Source: Gulbenkiania mobilis
GTDB lineage: Bacteria > Pseudomonadota > Gammaproteobacteria > Burkholderiales > Chromobacteriaceae
Assembly (NCBI GenBank): GCA_004346645.1
Contig: SMDA01000002.1
Coordinates: 1 to 64,000, forward strand
Reading direction: 5' to 3'
Length of the DNA: 64,000 nt
The notes under the pieces were generated by a model. That model searched no databases. It had not been told where the DNA came from and saw only the letters and a program-made list of their open reading frames with translations. Each line of letters begins with the position of its first letter. Within the stretch, counting starts at the first letter, position 1. The position numbers and the translations under genes were made by a program. Positions 18,038 through 26,781 of the stretch are shown in pieces.

Positions 18038-19111
18038 ATGAAAAAGCTCGCTTTTTTAGCGCTTATGGCTCTGAATGCGGGCGCGGCCCAGGCTCAGGAC
18101 GTTCTGCACATCTACAACTGGAACAACGCCCTGTCTGCCGATACCGCCAAACGTTTTGAACAGTATTGCAACTGCAAGCTGGTGCAGGACTACTACGGCG
18201 ACAACGAGGAGATGCTGGCCAAGCTGGCGGCCGGCGCCAAAGGCTATGACATGGTGTTTCCGACCGCCTTCGCAGTCAGCACCTTGCTCAAGCAGGGACG
18301 GCTGGCGCCACTGAACAAGGCGCAGTTGCCCAACTGGAAGAACCTGAATCCCGGCTACCTGAAGCTAAACGACCCCTTCGACCCGGGCAACCGTTATGCG
18401 GCCCCCACCGTGGTCTCGCTGACGCTGATCGGCTACAACGAAACCCAGCTCAAGAAGGCAGGGGTACTGGATAAGGCAGACAGCTGGGCACTGATCTTCG
18501 ATCCGGCCGTGCTGGCCAAGATCAAGGGCAAGGTGACGGTGCTGGACAGCCAGCGCGAGCTGATGGCGGCCGCCCTGCTCTATCTCGGACGTGACCCGAA
18601 TACCACCCGCCCCGAAGACTGGCAGGCAGCGGCCGAGGTGATCCGCAAGGCCAAGCCTTACTGGGCCGCCTTCAACAACCAGAGCTACATCAAGGAACTG
18701 ACGGTGGGCAACGTCTGGGTGGCCCACGGCTATTCCAACGACCTGTTCCAGGCACAGCAGGATGCGCGCAGCGCCAAACGGCCATTCACCCTTGCCTACC
18801 GGCCGCAGAAGGAGGGCAACATCCTGGCCGTGGATAACATGACCGTGCTCAAGGATGCCCCGCGCCCGGATCTGGCCCACAAGTTCATCAACTTCATGCT
18901 GGACGGTCGCAATGCCGCAGGCATCTCCAACCAGATCGGCGCCACCAACCCGGTACAGGCTGCGGAAGCCTTCTTCCAGCCGGAGATCCGCAAGAACCCG
19001 GTGATCATGCTCAACCCGTCCGCGGGCAGATATGTCCCGCTGAAGGACCTGGACGTAAAGAGCCGGCGCGAGCTCAACCGGCTGTGGACCGCGCTCAAGA
19101 TCGGTAGCTAA
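18038..19111 (+). CDS. Periplasmic polyamine-binding protein (PotF/PotD type)
   Basis: A 357-residue solute-binding protein for putrescine or spermidine. The signal peptide (MKKLAFLALMALNAGAAQAQ) is followed by the family start VLHIYNWNNALSADTAKRFE, an acidic YYGDNEEMLAKL segment, GYDMVFPTAFAVSTL, and the lobe motif AHGYSNDLFQAQQDA. In PotF/PotD this fold binds polyamines through acidic and aromatic residues. No permease or ATPase gene is adjacent, so it is an orphan that may share a transporter encoded elsewhere or act as a sensor. A terminator follows directly. Confidence 0.9.
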   Translation: MKKLAFLALMALNAGAAQAQDVLHIYNWNNALSADTAKRFEQYCNCKLVQDYYGDNEEMLAKLAAGAKGYDMVFPTAFAVSTLLKQGRLAPLNKAQLPNWKNLNPGYLKLNDPFDPGNRYAAPTVVSLTLIGYNETQLKKAGVLDKADSWALIFDPAVLAKIKGKVTVLDSQRELMAAALLYLGRDPNTTRPEDWQAAAEVIRKAKPYWAAFNNQSYIKELTVGNVWVAHGYSNDLFQAQQDARSAKRPFTLAYRPQKEGNILAVDNMTVLKDAPRPDLAHKFINFMLDGRNAAGISNQIGATNPVQAAEAFFQPEIRKNPVIMLNPSAGRYVPLKDLDVKSRRELNRLWTALKIGS

Positions 19112-19127
19112 GACAGCCCGCCCCAAA

Positions 19128-19160
19128 CGAAAAAGGTTGCCTTACAGGCAACCTTTTTCG
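19128..19160. terminator. Terminator between potF-like and membrane protein genes
   Basis: AAAAAGGTTGCCT-TAC-AGGCAACCTTTTT is a near-perfect stem with a tight loop and T-runs on both strands. It serves the plus-strand binding protein gene and the convergent minus-strand gene ending at 19179. Confidence 0.92.
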
Positions 19161-19178
19161 TGTACCGCCAGACGCAGC

Positions 19179-19583
19179 TTACTCTTCCGGCCGCTGGTGC
19201 TTAAGCTCGATCGCCCGCACGATAACGTAAGCGATCATCGCGCACAGGAAAAAGAGCAGCATCATCCAGGCAATGCTCTGCAGGCTTTCGATCAGCGTGC
19301 GATAGATCTCGAGTGTCCAGCGCATGCCGTTCAGCTCCAGTGCGGCCGATTCGCGTGTAGCGGTGATGTATTTCTCCAGCTCCCACAGGCGTACGCCGCC
19401 CGACACCCCCACCACCACGATTGCAAAGCGCAGGTAGCGCCGCCACGCATCGGCCAGGTCGGCCCCCACGATGCGCGCAAGAATCTTGTTGACGGCCGCA
19501 TCGAAGAAGCGGGCGGTAACGAGCGAGGTAAGCAGTGCCACGGCAAACGTGGCGGCCATCAGTGCGAAAAACATGGTGTCCAT
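19179..19583 (-). CDS. Small inner-membrane protein of unknown function
   Basis: I do not recognise the family. The 134-residue protein has a membrane helix at the N-terminus (MFFALMAATFAVALLTSLVTA), a second short hydrophobic segment (LRFAIVVVGVSGGVRLW) and a third at the C-terminus (IAWMMLLFFLCAMIAYVIVRAIEL). The start at 19583 (MDTMFFALM) is preceded by CAGG; a start 12 codons upstream has no site. It lies between the potF terminator and the ROK kinase gene, 51 bases from the latter on the same strand. Confidence 0.75.
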   Translation of the reverse strand: MDTMFFALMAATFAVALLTSLVTARFFDAAVNKILARIVGADLADAWRRYLRFAIVVVGVSGGVRLWELEKYITATRESAALELNGMRWTLEIYRTLIESLQSIAWMMLLFFLCAMIAYVIVRAIELKHQRPEE

Positions 19584-19634
19584 CCTGAAAAGTGAAGAGC
19601 TGACCGGAATTGTACGCACCCGGCCGGCCGCACG

Positions 19635-20543
19635 TCACCCCGTTACCGGGGCCCACAGCCAGGCCGCGCCACGCACGCCCGAGCTGTCGCCATGCAGCGG
19701 CGGCACGATGCGGGTGAGCACGGTGTCGGAGAACACATGCGGGGCCATGTATTCCGGTAGGGTGCGATAGAGACGGGCCAGATTGGAGAGCCCGCCCCCA
19801 AGCACGATGACCTCGGGATCGAAGAGGTTTACCACTTGGGCAAGGGCGCGTCCCAAGCGGCGCTCGTAGGTTTCCAGAACCGCCATGGCGCACTGGGCAT
19901 TGCCTTCGGCCAAGGTGGCGATCTCCGCTGGGGTAGCAGTCAGCCCGGTCTGCGCGGCGTACTGGGCCTGCAGGGCCGGCCCAGACAGGTAAGCCTCCAC
20001 GCAGCCATGGCGGCCGCAGTAGCAGCCAGGCAGTGGCAGATCGGACGCCTCGGGCAGCGGCAGCGGCATGTGCCCCCACTCGCCAGCGATGTGGTTGGCT
20101 CCCTGCCACAGCCTACCCTCCAGCACCATCCCGCCGCCGACACCGGTGCCCAGGATGACGCCGAACACCGCGCGTGCATCCTTTCCGGCGCCATCGATGG
20201 CTTCGGAAAGGGTAAAGCAGTTGGCATCGTTGGCCAGTCGCACTGGCCGCTGTAGCAGCGCCTCGATATCCGCCTGGAAAGGCTGGCCATTCAGACAGGT
20301 GGAATTGCAGTTCTTCATGCGGCCGCCCGACTGTGAAGGCGCGCCGGGAGTGCCGATGCCTACTGTATAGTCACCACCGATCTCGGCCTCTGCGCCCCGC
20401 ACGAGTGCGGCGATGGCATCCAAGGTACCCGCATAGTCACCCTGTGGGGTGGGAACGCGCTGGCGCAGGCGGACCTCACCATCGCCGGCGAGGGCGACCA
20501 GCTCGATCTTGGTGCCGCCTAGGTCTATGCCGATCCTGTACAT
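19635..20543 (-). CDS. ROK family sugar kinase (fructokinase / N-acetylglucosamine kinase type)
   Basis: A 302-residue cytoplasmic sugar kinase. It starts MYRIGIDLGGTKIELVAL with the ATP phosphate loop, has GIGTPGAPSQSGGRMKNCNS, the catalytic base region in RLANDANCFTLSEA, GTGVGGGMV, and the ROK zinc motif GCYCGRHGCVEAYLSGPAL. These fit Mak or NagK; the substrate cannot be fixed from the sequence. The start used is 20543, by homology to the family, though the Shine-Dalgarno is poor; an in-frame ATG ten codons upstream is possible. Upstream lies a 920 bp stretch with no clear gene. Confidence 0.92.
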   Translation of the reverse strand: MYRIGIDLGGTKIELVALAGDGEVRLRQRVPTPQGDYAGTLDAIAALVRGAEAEIGGDYTVGIGTPGAPSQSGGRMKNCNSTCLNGQPFQADIEALLQRPVRLANDANCFTLSEAIDGAGKDARAVFGVILGTGVGGGMVLEGRLWQGANHIAGEWGHMPLPLPEASDLPLPGCYCGRHGCVEAYLSGPALQAQYAAQTGLTATPAEIATLAEGNAQCAMAVLETYERRLGRALAQVVNLFDPEVIVLGGGLSNLARLYRTLPEYMAPHVFSDTVLTRIVPPLHGDSSGVRGAAWLWAPVTG

Positions 20544-21467
20544 GAAAGCCACGCTGAAGATGAAAGCCTGCATTTTGCCATGCGCCCGTCCGCCCCGCAG
20601 CGCACGCGCCCCGCTGTCCATGCGGAGGCTGCCATGAGCGCTTGTCCTGTACCTGCCTGCGGCCCCAGGCGCCTTGGCCGCGGGCACGCTGTACCGTATT
20701 CCTCTACGCGAACGCGAAGTCGTGGGATCGTAAGGAAACCCCACAACACCCTGAATGTGCACTGCCTCCCCCACGCGAACGCGTACTCACGACCCTGGAC
20801 GGGGGTGGACCGCAGCCAACGCTGCATGGCCGGATACTGCGCTTTACGTGCGGAGCGGACGGTTTCGGCAAGGGGAATGAGGACCGCCCGGCCCACCAGA
20901 ATTTCCTGATCCGCACGCGGGCTCTCTTCGTTGCGTGTGGCTATAACGTGGCTCTCTTCGGCCAACCCAGCGATGACCCCGCACTCGACCATGAGGTCCG
21001 CATCAGTCAGATCCATCTTGCCGACGTGGGAGGCGAGCTGACGCCGTGCGGTGCCTCGTCCGACACCGCGGTGGCGGGTGAGCAGCCGCCACCATAGCAC
21101 TGCCGGCCCAGACAGGGGCCTTGCGCTAGCAGGTAGCTCACGGGCTGGTTTGGTGCTGACCTCCTCGTGGGTGCGTCCCAAGAAGTCAGCGGCCATGCCA
21201 ACGCAAGTACTGGCAACGCTGCACTCTGTCGGTGCTGCCGGTCAAACACATCAACGCGCGCTGGCCGCTGTGCTCGCCGTACGCCTTGCCGGGTGAGCTA
21301 TAACGCCTGTCCACCGCACCGATGCGGGAGTTAATGAGGATGGAGGGTGAGGGTATGTCACGGCGCCGCCCTGCGGAGACGTGCATCACCATGGGTTCAC
21401 GGTCAGGAAAAGGCGAGGATCGGACCGACCACCGGGGGGATGGATGGCCCGGGCCCGCTAGGCGGCT
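20544..21467. other. 920 bp stretch with no recognisable gene
   Basis: No reading frame here has a recognisable product. The longest open frame (minus 20525-21196, 223 codons) overlaps the start of the ROK kinase gene and resembles nothing I know. GC content is similar to the rest. It contains one exact uptake-like word (20957-20966) and the short repeat GTGGCTCTCTTC-like segments near 20930 and 20950. It may be a decayed gene or a long regulatory region. Confidence 0.5.
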
Positions 21468-22199
21468 TCAGGCATCTGCGTTGCGACGTCGGCAGACCAG
21501 CTGGCTGAAGCGGGCAAGCAGGTTGCCCGCCATGGGCGTGGGCCGGAGCGCATCGAGCAGCACGTCCGGGTCGCGGTTGGCGTTGCGTAGCCGCTCCGCC
21601 AGGGTTTCGATATAGCCAGCCATCGCGGCCTGATCGAACTCTGGGTGGAACTGCACCCCCCAGGCGCTACCGCAACGGTAGGCATGGTGCGGCTCGTAGG
21701 CATTGCCGGCCAGATGGACTGCCCCGGGCGGCAACCGCAGCACCGTCTGCCAGTGGATCACGTTGGCCTGCAGCACGGGCGGCAAGTCGTGGAACAGCGC
21801 GTCCTTGCCCGCAGCCGGCTTCAGCTGAATGTCCACCACGCCTACTTCAGGGCCGTCCGGATGGTAGCCCACCTCACCGCCCAGCGCGTAGGCGATCAGC
21901 TGGTGACCATAGCAGATACCCAGCAGTGGCACCTCGGCGGCCACGGCCTCCCGAATCCAGGCAGCGGTAGCCTCGCTCCACGGCAGATGGTCGGTAACCA
22001 TGGCGGGCGAACCGGTGATGACGGCCCCGGCACAGTTCGCCACTGGCGGCAGAGGCTCGCCAGCGGCCACATGCACTTCCTGCCAAGCACGGTCGCAGTC
22101 GGCAAACTCGCGCCGCAGCCAGTCAGCGAACTGCCCCAGACGCGCCCCCACCGGCGCAGGCGGCTGCCCGGTACGGATGATCAGCATCGCATTCTTCAT
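21468..22199 (-). CDS. Class I glutamine amidotransferase-like protein
   Basis: A 243-residue stand-alone amidotransferase domain of the GuaA-like type. The nucleophile elbow LLGICYGHQLIAYALGG holds the catalytic Cys, and WGVQFHPEFD gives the His and Glu of the triad. Such free-standing proteins hydrolyse glutamine or gamma-glutamyl compounds; the acceptor is unknown. The start at 22199 (MKNAMLIIRTGQPPAP) is chosen over one 13 codons upstream by homology. It lies 51 bases downstream of ruvB on the same strand. Confidence 0.9.
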   Translation of the reverse strand: MKNAMLIIRTGQPPAPVGARLGQFADWLRREFADCDRAWQEVHVAAGEPLPPVANCAGAVITGSPAMVTDHLPWSEATAAWIREAVAAEVPLLGICYGHQLIAYALGGEVGYHPDGPEVGVVDIQLKPAAGKDALFHDLPPVLQANVIHWQTVLRLPPGAVHLAGNAYEPHHAYRCGSAWGVQFHPEFDQAAMAGYIETLAERLRNANRDPDVLLDALRPTPMAGNLLARFSQLVCRRRNADA

Positions 22200-22250
22200 G
22201 TTCTGCCCCCTGTCGATGTGTCCGGACGCCCACGGCACCTGTCAGTGTGC

Positions 22251-23285
22251 TCAGTCGCGCACGGGCAGGCCGAAGTGTGTGTAGGCCAGCGAGGTGGCCA
22301 TGCGGCCCCGTGGCGTGCGCTGCAGATAGCCCTGCTGGATCAGGAAGGGCTCGATGACGTCCTCAATGGTATCGGTGGATTCGCCGATGGCGGCGGCCAC
22401 GTTGTCCAGTCCCACCGGCCCGCCGCCAAATTTCTCCAGTATGGCACCGAGCAATTTGCGGTCCATCACGTCGAGTCCGGCCGGATCCACATCTAGCATG
22501 GCCAGCGCCGCATCCGCCACGGCGGCGGTCACGGTCCCGTCCGCCTTTACTTCGGCATAATCGCGCACGCGGCGCAGCAGTCGGTTGGCGATGCGAGGCG
22601 TACCCCGTGAGCGGCGCGCCACCTCGAAGGCACCGTCTTCGGCCAAGGTGACGTTCAGCAGCCCCGCAGAACGGGTGACGATCCGTGTCAGCTCCTCGGC
22701 GGTATAGAACTCCAGCCGCGCCACGATCCCGAAGCGGTCGCGCAGCGGGTTGGTGAGCATGCCGGCGCGGGTGGTGGCCCCCACCAGCGTGAACGGCGGC
22801 AGATCGATCTTGACCGAGCGGGCGGCCGGCCCTTCGCCGATCATGATGTCGATCTGGTAATCCTCCAGCGCCGGGTAGAGAATTTCCTCCACCACCGGCG
22901 AGAGCCGGTGGATCTCGTCGATAAACAGCACATCGTGCGGCTCCAGGTTGGTCAGCAGTGCCGCCAGGTCGCCGGCCCGCTCCAGCACCGGCCCGCTGGT
23001 CTGACGCAGGTTCACACCCATCTCGCGCGCTACAATGTGTGCAAGCGTGGTCTTGCCCAGACCCGGCGGCCCAAACAGCAGCACGTGGTCCAGCGCCTCG
23101 CCGCGCTTCTTGGCCGCTTCGATGAAGATTTCCAACTGTTCACGGGCCTTCTTCTGGCCCACGTACTCGTCGAGTGCCTTGGGCCGCAAGGCCCGCTCCA
23201 GGGCCTCCTCCTGCGCGGACAGGCTCTGCTGGGTGACCAAACGGCGCTCTGGGGCGCCGCCGGTAAGGTTGTCGGTCTGGATCAT
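22251..23285 (-). CDS. ruvB: Holliday junction branch migration ATPase RuvB
   Basis: RuvB is the hexameric AAA+ motor that drives Holliday junction migration with RuvA. The 344-residue protein has [12 protein letters not shown] at the N-terminus, Walker [12 protein letters not shown], Walker [10 protein letters not shown], sensor 1 [18 protein letters not shown], and a C-terminal winged helix ending [16 protein letters not shown]. All motifs are intact. It is on the same strand as ruvA and ruvC but separated from ruvA by the NYN gene and by ribB on the other strand. Confidence 0.98.
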   Translation of the reverse strand: MIQTDNLTGGAPERRLVTQQSLSAQEEALERALRPKALDEYVGQKKAREQLEIFIEAAKKRGEALDHVLLFGPPGLGKTTLAHIVAREMGVNLRQTSGPVLERAGDLAALLTNLEPHDVLFIDEIHRLSPVVEEILYPALEDYQIDIMIGEGPAARSVKIDLPPFTLVGATTRAGMLTNPLRDRFGIVARLEFYTAEELTRIVTRSAGLLNVTLAEDGAFEVARRSRGTPRIANRLLRRVRDYAEVKADGTVTAAVADAALAMLDVDPAGLDVMDRKLLGAILEKFGGGPVGLDNVAAAIGESTDTIEDVIEPFLIQQGYLQRTPRGRMATSLAYTHFGLPVRD

Positions 23286-23322
23286 GGAAAGTGGCTCGCG
23301 TGCAATGGGGGAATGTTACCAC

Positions 23323-23331
23323 TGGTATACT
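23323..23331 (+). promoter_or_regulatory. Extended -10 promoter of the ribB transcript
   Basis: TGGTATACT is an extended -10 element (TGn then TATACT at 23326-23331). No good -35 box is seen. A start near 23338 would place transcription at the base of the hairpin that precedes the FMN riboswitch. Confidence 0.55.
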
Positions 23332-23337
23332 GCACAC

Positions 23338-23360
23338 AGCCGTCCGGGTGCCGGACGGCT
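23338..23360 (+). other. Ten base pair hairpin in front of the FMN riboswitch
   Basis: AGCCGTCCGG-GTG-CCGGACGGCT is a perfect 10 bp stem with a 3 nt loop. It would form at the 5' end of the ribB leader and stops two bases before the riboswitch P1 stem. There is no T-run, so it is not a terminator. A role in protecting the RNA end is inference. Confidence 0.6.
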
Positions 23361-23362
23361 GA

Positions 23363-23503
23363 CGTCTTCGGGGCGGGGTGCAACTCCCCACCGGCGGTAT
23401 GGTCGCAAGACCGAGCCCGCGAGCGCCCCTGCCCTGCGGCAGGGGGTCAGCAGATCTGGTGAGAGGCCAGGGCCGACGGTAACAGTCCGGATGAAAGAAG
23501 ACG
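23363..23503 (+). promoter_or_regulatory. FMN riboswitch (RFN element)
   Basis: The P1 stem CGTCTTC (23363-23369) pairs with GAAGACG (23497-23503). Between them are the conserved RFN segments GGGGCGGGGTGCAACTCCCC, ACCGGCGG, AGCCCGCGAGCG, GGTCAGCAGATCTGGTGAGA, GCCGACGGT and AGTCCGGATG. The element binds FMN and controls the downstream ribB. The region after it holds a CCGGACCGCTCGCGCTCCGG hairpin (about 23515-23536) followed by a weak T-run, a possible expression platform. Confidence 0.97.
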
Positions 23504-23631
23504 ACGCCTTACCCGGACCGCTCGCGCTCCGGGCTTTGTGTCGTATGCGCGCTTGCGCAGCGGGTGGCTCTGTGCCGTCCGTCTCACGCCTGCGGGACGT
23601 GTTTCTCGATCTCAACTTGAGGACCGTTTCC

Positions 23632-24273
23632 ATGACCCTATCCACCGACCTTACCACCCAGCGCATCGAACAGGCCCTGTCCGCCCTGCGCCGGGGGCTA
23701 CCCGTCATCGTCTCCGACGATGCCGACCGCGAGAATGAAGCCAACCTGATCCTGGTGGCGGAAATGCTGACCGCGCCCGAAATGGCACGCATGATCCGGG
23801 ATGGCAGCGGCATCGTCTGCCTGTGCATCACGCAGGAACACGCCGAACGGTTGGCGCTGCCGCCGATGGCCGCACACAACGGCAGCCGCTACGGCACTCA
23901 GTTCACTGTGGCCATCGAGGCAGCCGAGGGCGTGACCACCGGAGTCTCGGCCGCCGACCGGGTGACCACTATCCGCGCGGCCATGGCAGTGGATGCCAGG
24001 CCCCAGGATCTGGTGCGTCCGGGCCATGTTTATCCCATCGTGGCCCGCCCCGGCAGGCTGCGCGAGCGCCGAGGCCATACCGAAGCGGCCGTGGAGCTGG
24101 CCCGCCTGGCCGGATTTCGCCCTGCCGGCGTGCTGTGCGAGCTGATGAACCCTGACGGTACGATGATGCGCGGCCCACAGTTGACGGCCTATGCCCTGCA
24201 GCAGGGCCTGCCCCAGCTCACCGTGGCCGAGCTTGCCGCCTGGCTGGAGCAGGGGCGCGCCGCGGCAGCCTGA
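23632..24273 (+). CDS. ribB: 3,4-dihydroxy-2-butanone 4-phosphate synthase
   Basis: RibB converts ribulose 5-phosphate to formate and the four-carbon unit of riboflavin. The 213-residue single-domain protein (no GTP cyclohydrolase II fusion) starts [16 protein letters not shown] at 23632 after GAGGA. The catalytic acidic loop [11 protein letters not shown], the [12 protein letters not shown] segment and [16 protein letters not shown] are intact. It is alone on the plus strand among minus-strand genes and is under an FMN riboswitch, so it should be made when flavin is scarce. An in-frame extension to 23035 runs through the riboswitch and is not coding. Confidence 0.97.
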   Translation: MTLSTDLTTQRIEQALSALRRGLPVIVSDDADRENEANLILVAEMLTAPEMARMIRDGSGIVCLCITQEHAERLALPPMAAHNGSRYGTQFTVAIEAAEGVTTGVSAADRVTTIRAAMAVDARPQDLVRPGHVYPIVARPGRLRERRGHTEAAVELARLAGFRPAGVLCELMNPDGTMMRGPQLTAYALQQGLPQLTVAELAAWLEQGRAAAA

Positions 24274-24280
24274 CGGGCCG

Positions 24281-25057
24281 CTAGCGGGCGGTGCGGCGGC
24301 CCGCCTCCGACGGCTTGAGCCGGATGGAGACACCGCCGCGCCCCTGGCTGGCCTTATCCACCTCGAACCAGCCGCACTTGACCGCCAGTTCCGAGAGCTT
24401 GGTGAAGCCGTAGTTGCGGGCATCAAACTCGGGCATCCACTGGCCGATCAGGCTGCCCACGCCACCCAGATCGGCCCAGCCCTCGTCGTCGCTCATGCTC
24501 TCGATTGCCTTTTTGAACTGAGCCCGCAGCTTGCGGTCCAGGGGGCGCAGCACCCGGGCCACCGGCTCGGCGACGCCCGCTCGCTCGCTGCTCGGACCGC
24601 TCCGGGTTTCCTCGGTGGACTTCACTTCCTCGTCCAGCCCCAGCACCTCTACATAGACGAACTTGCTGCAGGCATTGACGAAGGCGGCCGGTGTCTTTTC
24701 CTCCCCGAAGCCCCATACCTCCAGCCCGTCCTCGCGCAGGCGCGTCGCCAACCGGGAGAAATCGCTGTCACTCGAGATCAGGCAGAAGCTGTGGTAGCGC
24801 CCGGAGTGCAGCATGTCCATCGCATCGATCACCAGTGCGATGTCCGAAGCATTCTTGCCCTTGGTGTTGGGAAACTGCTGGATGGGGTGGATGGCAAACC
24901 GGGCGCACAGATCGCGCCAGGCCTTCTCGTGCCGGCTGAAGTCGCCGTAGACCCGCTTGAGCGCCAGCACGCCCAGCTTGCCCGCTTCCTCCAGCACATC
25001 TTCGATCCAGCCCGGTGAAACATTATCCGCATCGATGAGTACGGCCACATTGGACAT
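24281..25057 (-). CDS. NYN (PIN-like) domain protein with OST-HTH/LOTUS domain
   Basis: A 258-residue predicted RNA-processing or RNA-binding protein. The N-terminal NYN domain (1-145) keeps the acidic residues of the nuclease site: IDADNV, ASDIALVIDAMD and SSDSDFSRLA. The C-terminal part (about 165-245, MSDDEGWADLGGVGSLIGQW to RIRLKP-like end) fits an OST-HTH/LOTUS domain, which in other systems binds RNA. The start at 25057 has GGAGGACAG upstream. It converges on ribB with 7 bases between the ends and is 95 bases downstream of ruvA. Its substrate is unknown. Confidence 0.9.
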   Translation of the reverse strand: MSNVAVLIDADNVSPGWIEDVLEEAGKLGVLALKRVYGDFSRHEKAWRDLCARFAIHPIQQFPNTKGKNASDIALVIDAMDMLHSGRYHSFCLISSDSDFSRLATRLREDGLEVWGFGEEKTPAAFVNACSKFVYVEVLGLDEEVKSTEETRSGPSSERAGVAEPVARVLRPLDRKLRAQFKKAIESMSDDEGWADLGGVGSLIGQWMPEFDARNYGFTKLSELAVKCGWFEVDKASQGRGGVSIRLKPSEAGRRTAR

Positions 25058-25152
25058 GTCCTGTCCTCCTGCAGGGGCGAGGCTGTCGCCCGGTGGTTGA
25101 GCACGCCGGCGTCCGTCGCCGTGCAGGGGCGGACGCCAACGGGATGAAGGTA

Positions 25153-25746
25153 TCAGCCTTTCATCAGGTTCTTGAGCGCCAGTCGCACGCCATCGCTGAC
25201 CGAGACCTCGACCGGCAGGGTTTTGGTGGCCGCTGCGGCTTCCTTCTCGTTGTACCCCAGCGCCAGCAGCGCGTTGACGATATCGTTCTTCTCGTCCGCC
25301 GTGGTGACAAAGGGCAAACCGCCCGGCGAGCCCGCCAGCCCCGAGGGCGAGAGCTTACCGCGCAGCTCCAGCACCAGCCGCTCGGCGGTCTTCTTGCCGA
25401 TGCCGGGCACGCTGGAAAGCCGCTTGACGTCCTCCTGCGCCACCGCCACCGCCAGCTCGTCCGCGGTCATGCCCGACAGGATCGCCAGAGCGATCTTGGC
25501 ACCGACCCCGGTGATGCGGATCAGCTGGCGGAAGGTTTCCCGCTCTTCGCGGCTGCCAAAGCCGTAAAGCAGATGGGCGTCCTCACGGATTACCAGATGG
25601 GTGTAGAGCGTGGTCTTCTGGCCCAGTGCGGGCAGCTGGTAGAAGGTGGTCATCGTCACGTCGACGTCATAGCCGACACCGTTGACATCCACCGTGATCT
25701 GGGGCGGCAGCTTTTCGAGCAGCGTGCCGGTCAGTCGTCCGATCAT
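25153..25746 (-). CDS. ruvA: Holliday junction DNA-binding protein RuvA
   Basis: RuvA binds four-way junctions as a tetramer and loads RuvB. The 197-residue protein begins [12 protein letters not shown], has the OB-fold domain, two helix-hairpin-helix motifs ([13 protein letters not shown] and [16 protein letters not shown]) and the C-terminal domain III that contacts RuvB ([16 protein letters not shown]). All parts are present. It is separated from ruvC by two unrelated genes and from ruvB by two. Confidence 0.97.
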   Translation of the reverse strand: MIGRLTGTLLEKLPPQITVDVNGVGYDVDVTMTTFYQLPALGQKTTLYTHLVIREDAHLLYGFGSREERETFRQLIRITGVGAKIALAILSGMTADELAVAVAQEDVKRLSSVPGIGKKTAERLVLELRGKLSPSGLAGSPGGLPFVTTADEKNDIVNALLALGYNEKEAAAATKTLPVEVSVSDGVRLALKNLMKG

Positions 25747-25773
25747 GCAGGAAGTTCCTTGGAATGGGCGGGC

Positions 25774-26706
25774 TCAGCGTCGGGTTAGCAGCGCCAAGGC
25801 CGCCAGAAGCGGATAGAGGTTGGCCGCGAGGATGGACCAGTGAATCGCCGGACGCAAGCCTGCCGTGGGTCCGACGAGCACCGGACGCAGCCGCCACGCA
25901 TTGCAAGTAGCCACGGCAAGCAGGCTGCACAGCCAGAGAGGCAGCCCGGCCAGACCCGCCAGCAGCAGCGCGCCGGCGTTGAGCAACACGAAGACGGTTG
26001 CAGCAGCCTTGCCGGACAGGCGCACACCCCAGTGGTGCTTGCCCGCCAGCGCATCGGCCGGGCGGTCGGCCAGCTGATTGACGAACAGCAGCGCGCAGGC
26101 CAAGAGCCCATAGGCACCCGCTGCCGGCCAGAGCGGGCCCGGCAGCCGGGGCAGGAACAGGCTGCAGGCCCCTAGGGGCACCAGGCCGAAGGCTAGACAC
26201 AGGGCCACCTCCCCCAGACCACGACTATTCAGCCGCAAGGGGGGTGCCGAGTAGCCCCAGGCGAGCATCACCCCCACCAGCCCGATCACTCCGCACATCC
26301 AGCCGGACAGCCAGGTCAGCAGTAGTCCTCCGGCAAGCACGGCCGCGAACAGCACCCAGGCCAGCGCCTGCATCTCGCATCGCGAGAGCACGCCGTTCTG
26401 AATGAAGCGGCTGCCCCCGGTATAAGGGTAAAGACGCGTGACATTGGCGGCATCGGTACCATTGGCATCGTCCGCCACGTCGTTGATGACATTGGCCGCC
26501 GCATGGCACAGCAGCGCCAGCAGCGTCGCCAGTGCCGCCTTCGGCCAACCGTCCCGCAGGGCGGGGCCGGCAGCGGCAAGCCCCATCATCACGCCCCCCA
26601 GTGAAAGGGAGAGAAAAGCCGGTCGGGTGGCAAAGAACCAGCGCTGGGCGCGATGCGCGTATCGGGCAGGGTGCGGTTCGACGGGCACAGGGCGGGCAGA
26701 CAGCAT
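25774..26706 (-). CDS. UbiA family prenyltransferase
   Basis: A 310-residue polytopic membrane enzyme with about eight helices. The first aspartate-rich motif is NVINDVADDANGTDA (NDxxDD), and the second is in NQLADRPADALAGKHHWG, both needed to bind prenyl diphosphate with Mg. It resembles MenA-like members more than canonical UbiA, and no ubiC or men gene is adjacent, so the acceptor is unknown. The start at 26706 has a good GAGGAG site; the ATG at 26727 has none. One uptake-like word lies at 26540. Confidence 0.85.
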   Translation of the reverse strand: MLSARPVPVEPHPARYAHRAQRWFFATRPAFLSLSLGGVMMGLAAAGPALRDGWPKAALATLLALLCHAAANVINDVADDANGTDAANVTRLYPYTGGSRFIQNGVLSRCEMQALAWVLFAAVLAGGLLLTWLSGWMCGVIGLVGVMLAWGYSAPPLRLNSRGLGEVALCLAFGLVPLGACSLFLPRLPGPLWPAAGAYGLLACALLFVNQLADRPADALAGKHHWGVRLSGKAAATVFVLLNAGALLLAGLAGLPLWLCSLLAVATCNAWRLRPVLVGPTAGLRPAIHWSILAANLYPLLAALALLTRR

Positions 26707-26781
26707 GGCGGGCTCCTCGGCAGGCATTACCCCGTGAGCATAACCCGACCCCCATTACCGTGGCCAACCATCCGTTTTCAG

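Noticed and set aside
20525..21196. 223-codon minus-strand open frame
   Set aside because: It overlaps the start of the ROK kinase gene, has no recognisable motif and an unconvincing composition; kept only as a note on the gene-free stretch.
23035..23631. In-frame extension of ribB to an upstream start
   Set aside because: The extension runs through ruvB, the promoter and the FMN riboswitch; the true start is 23632.
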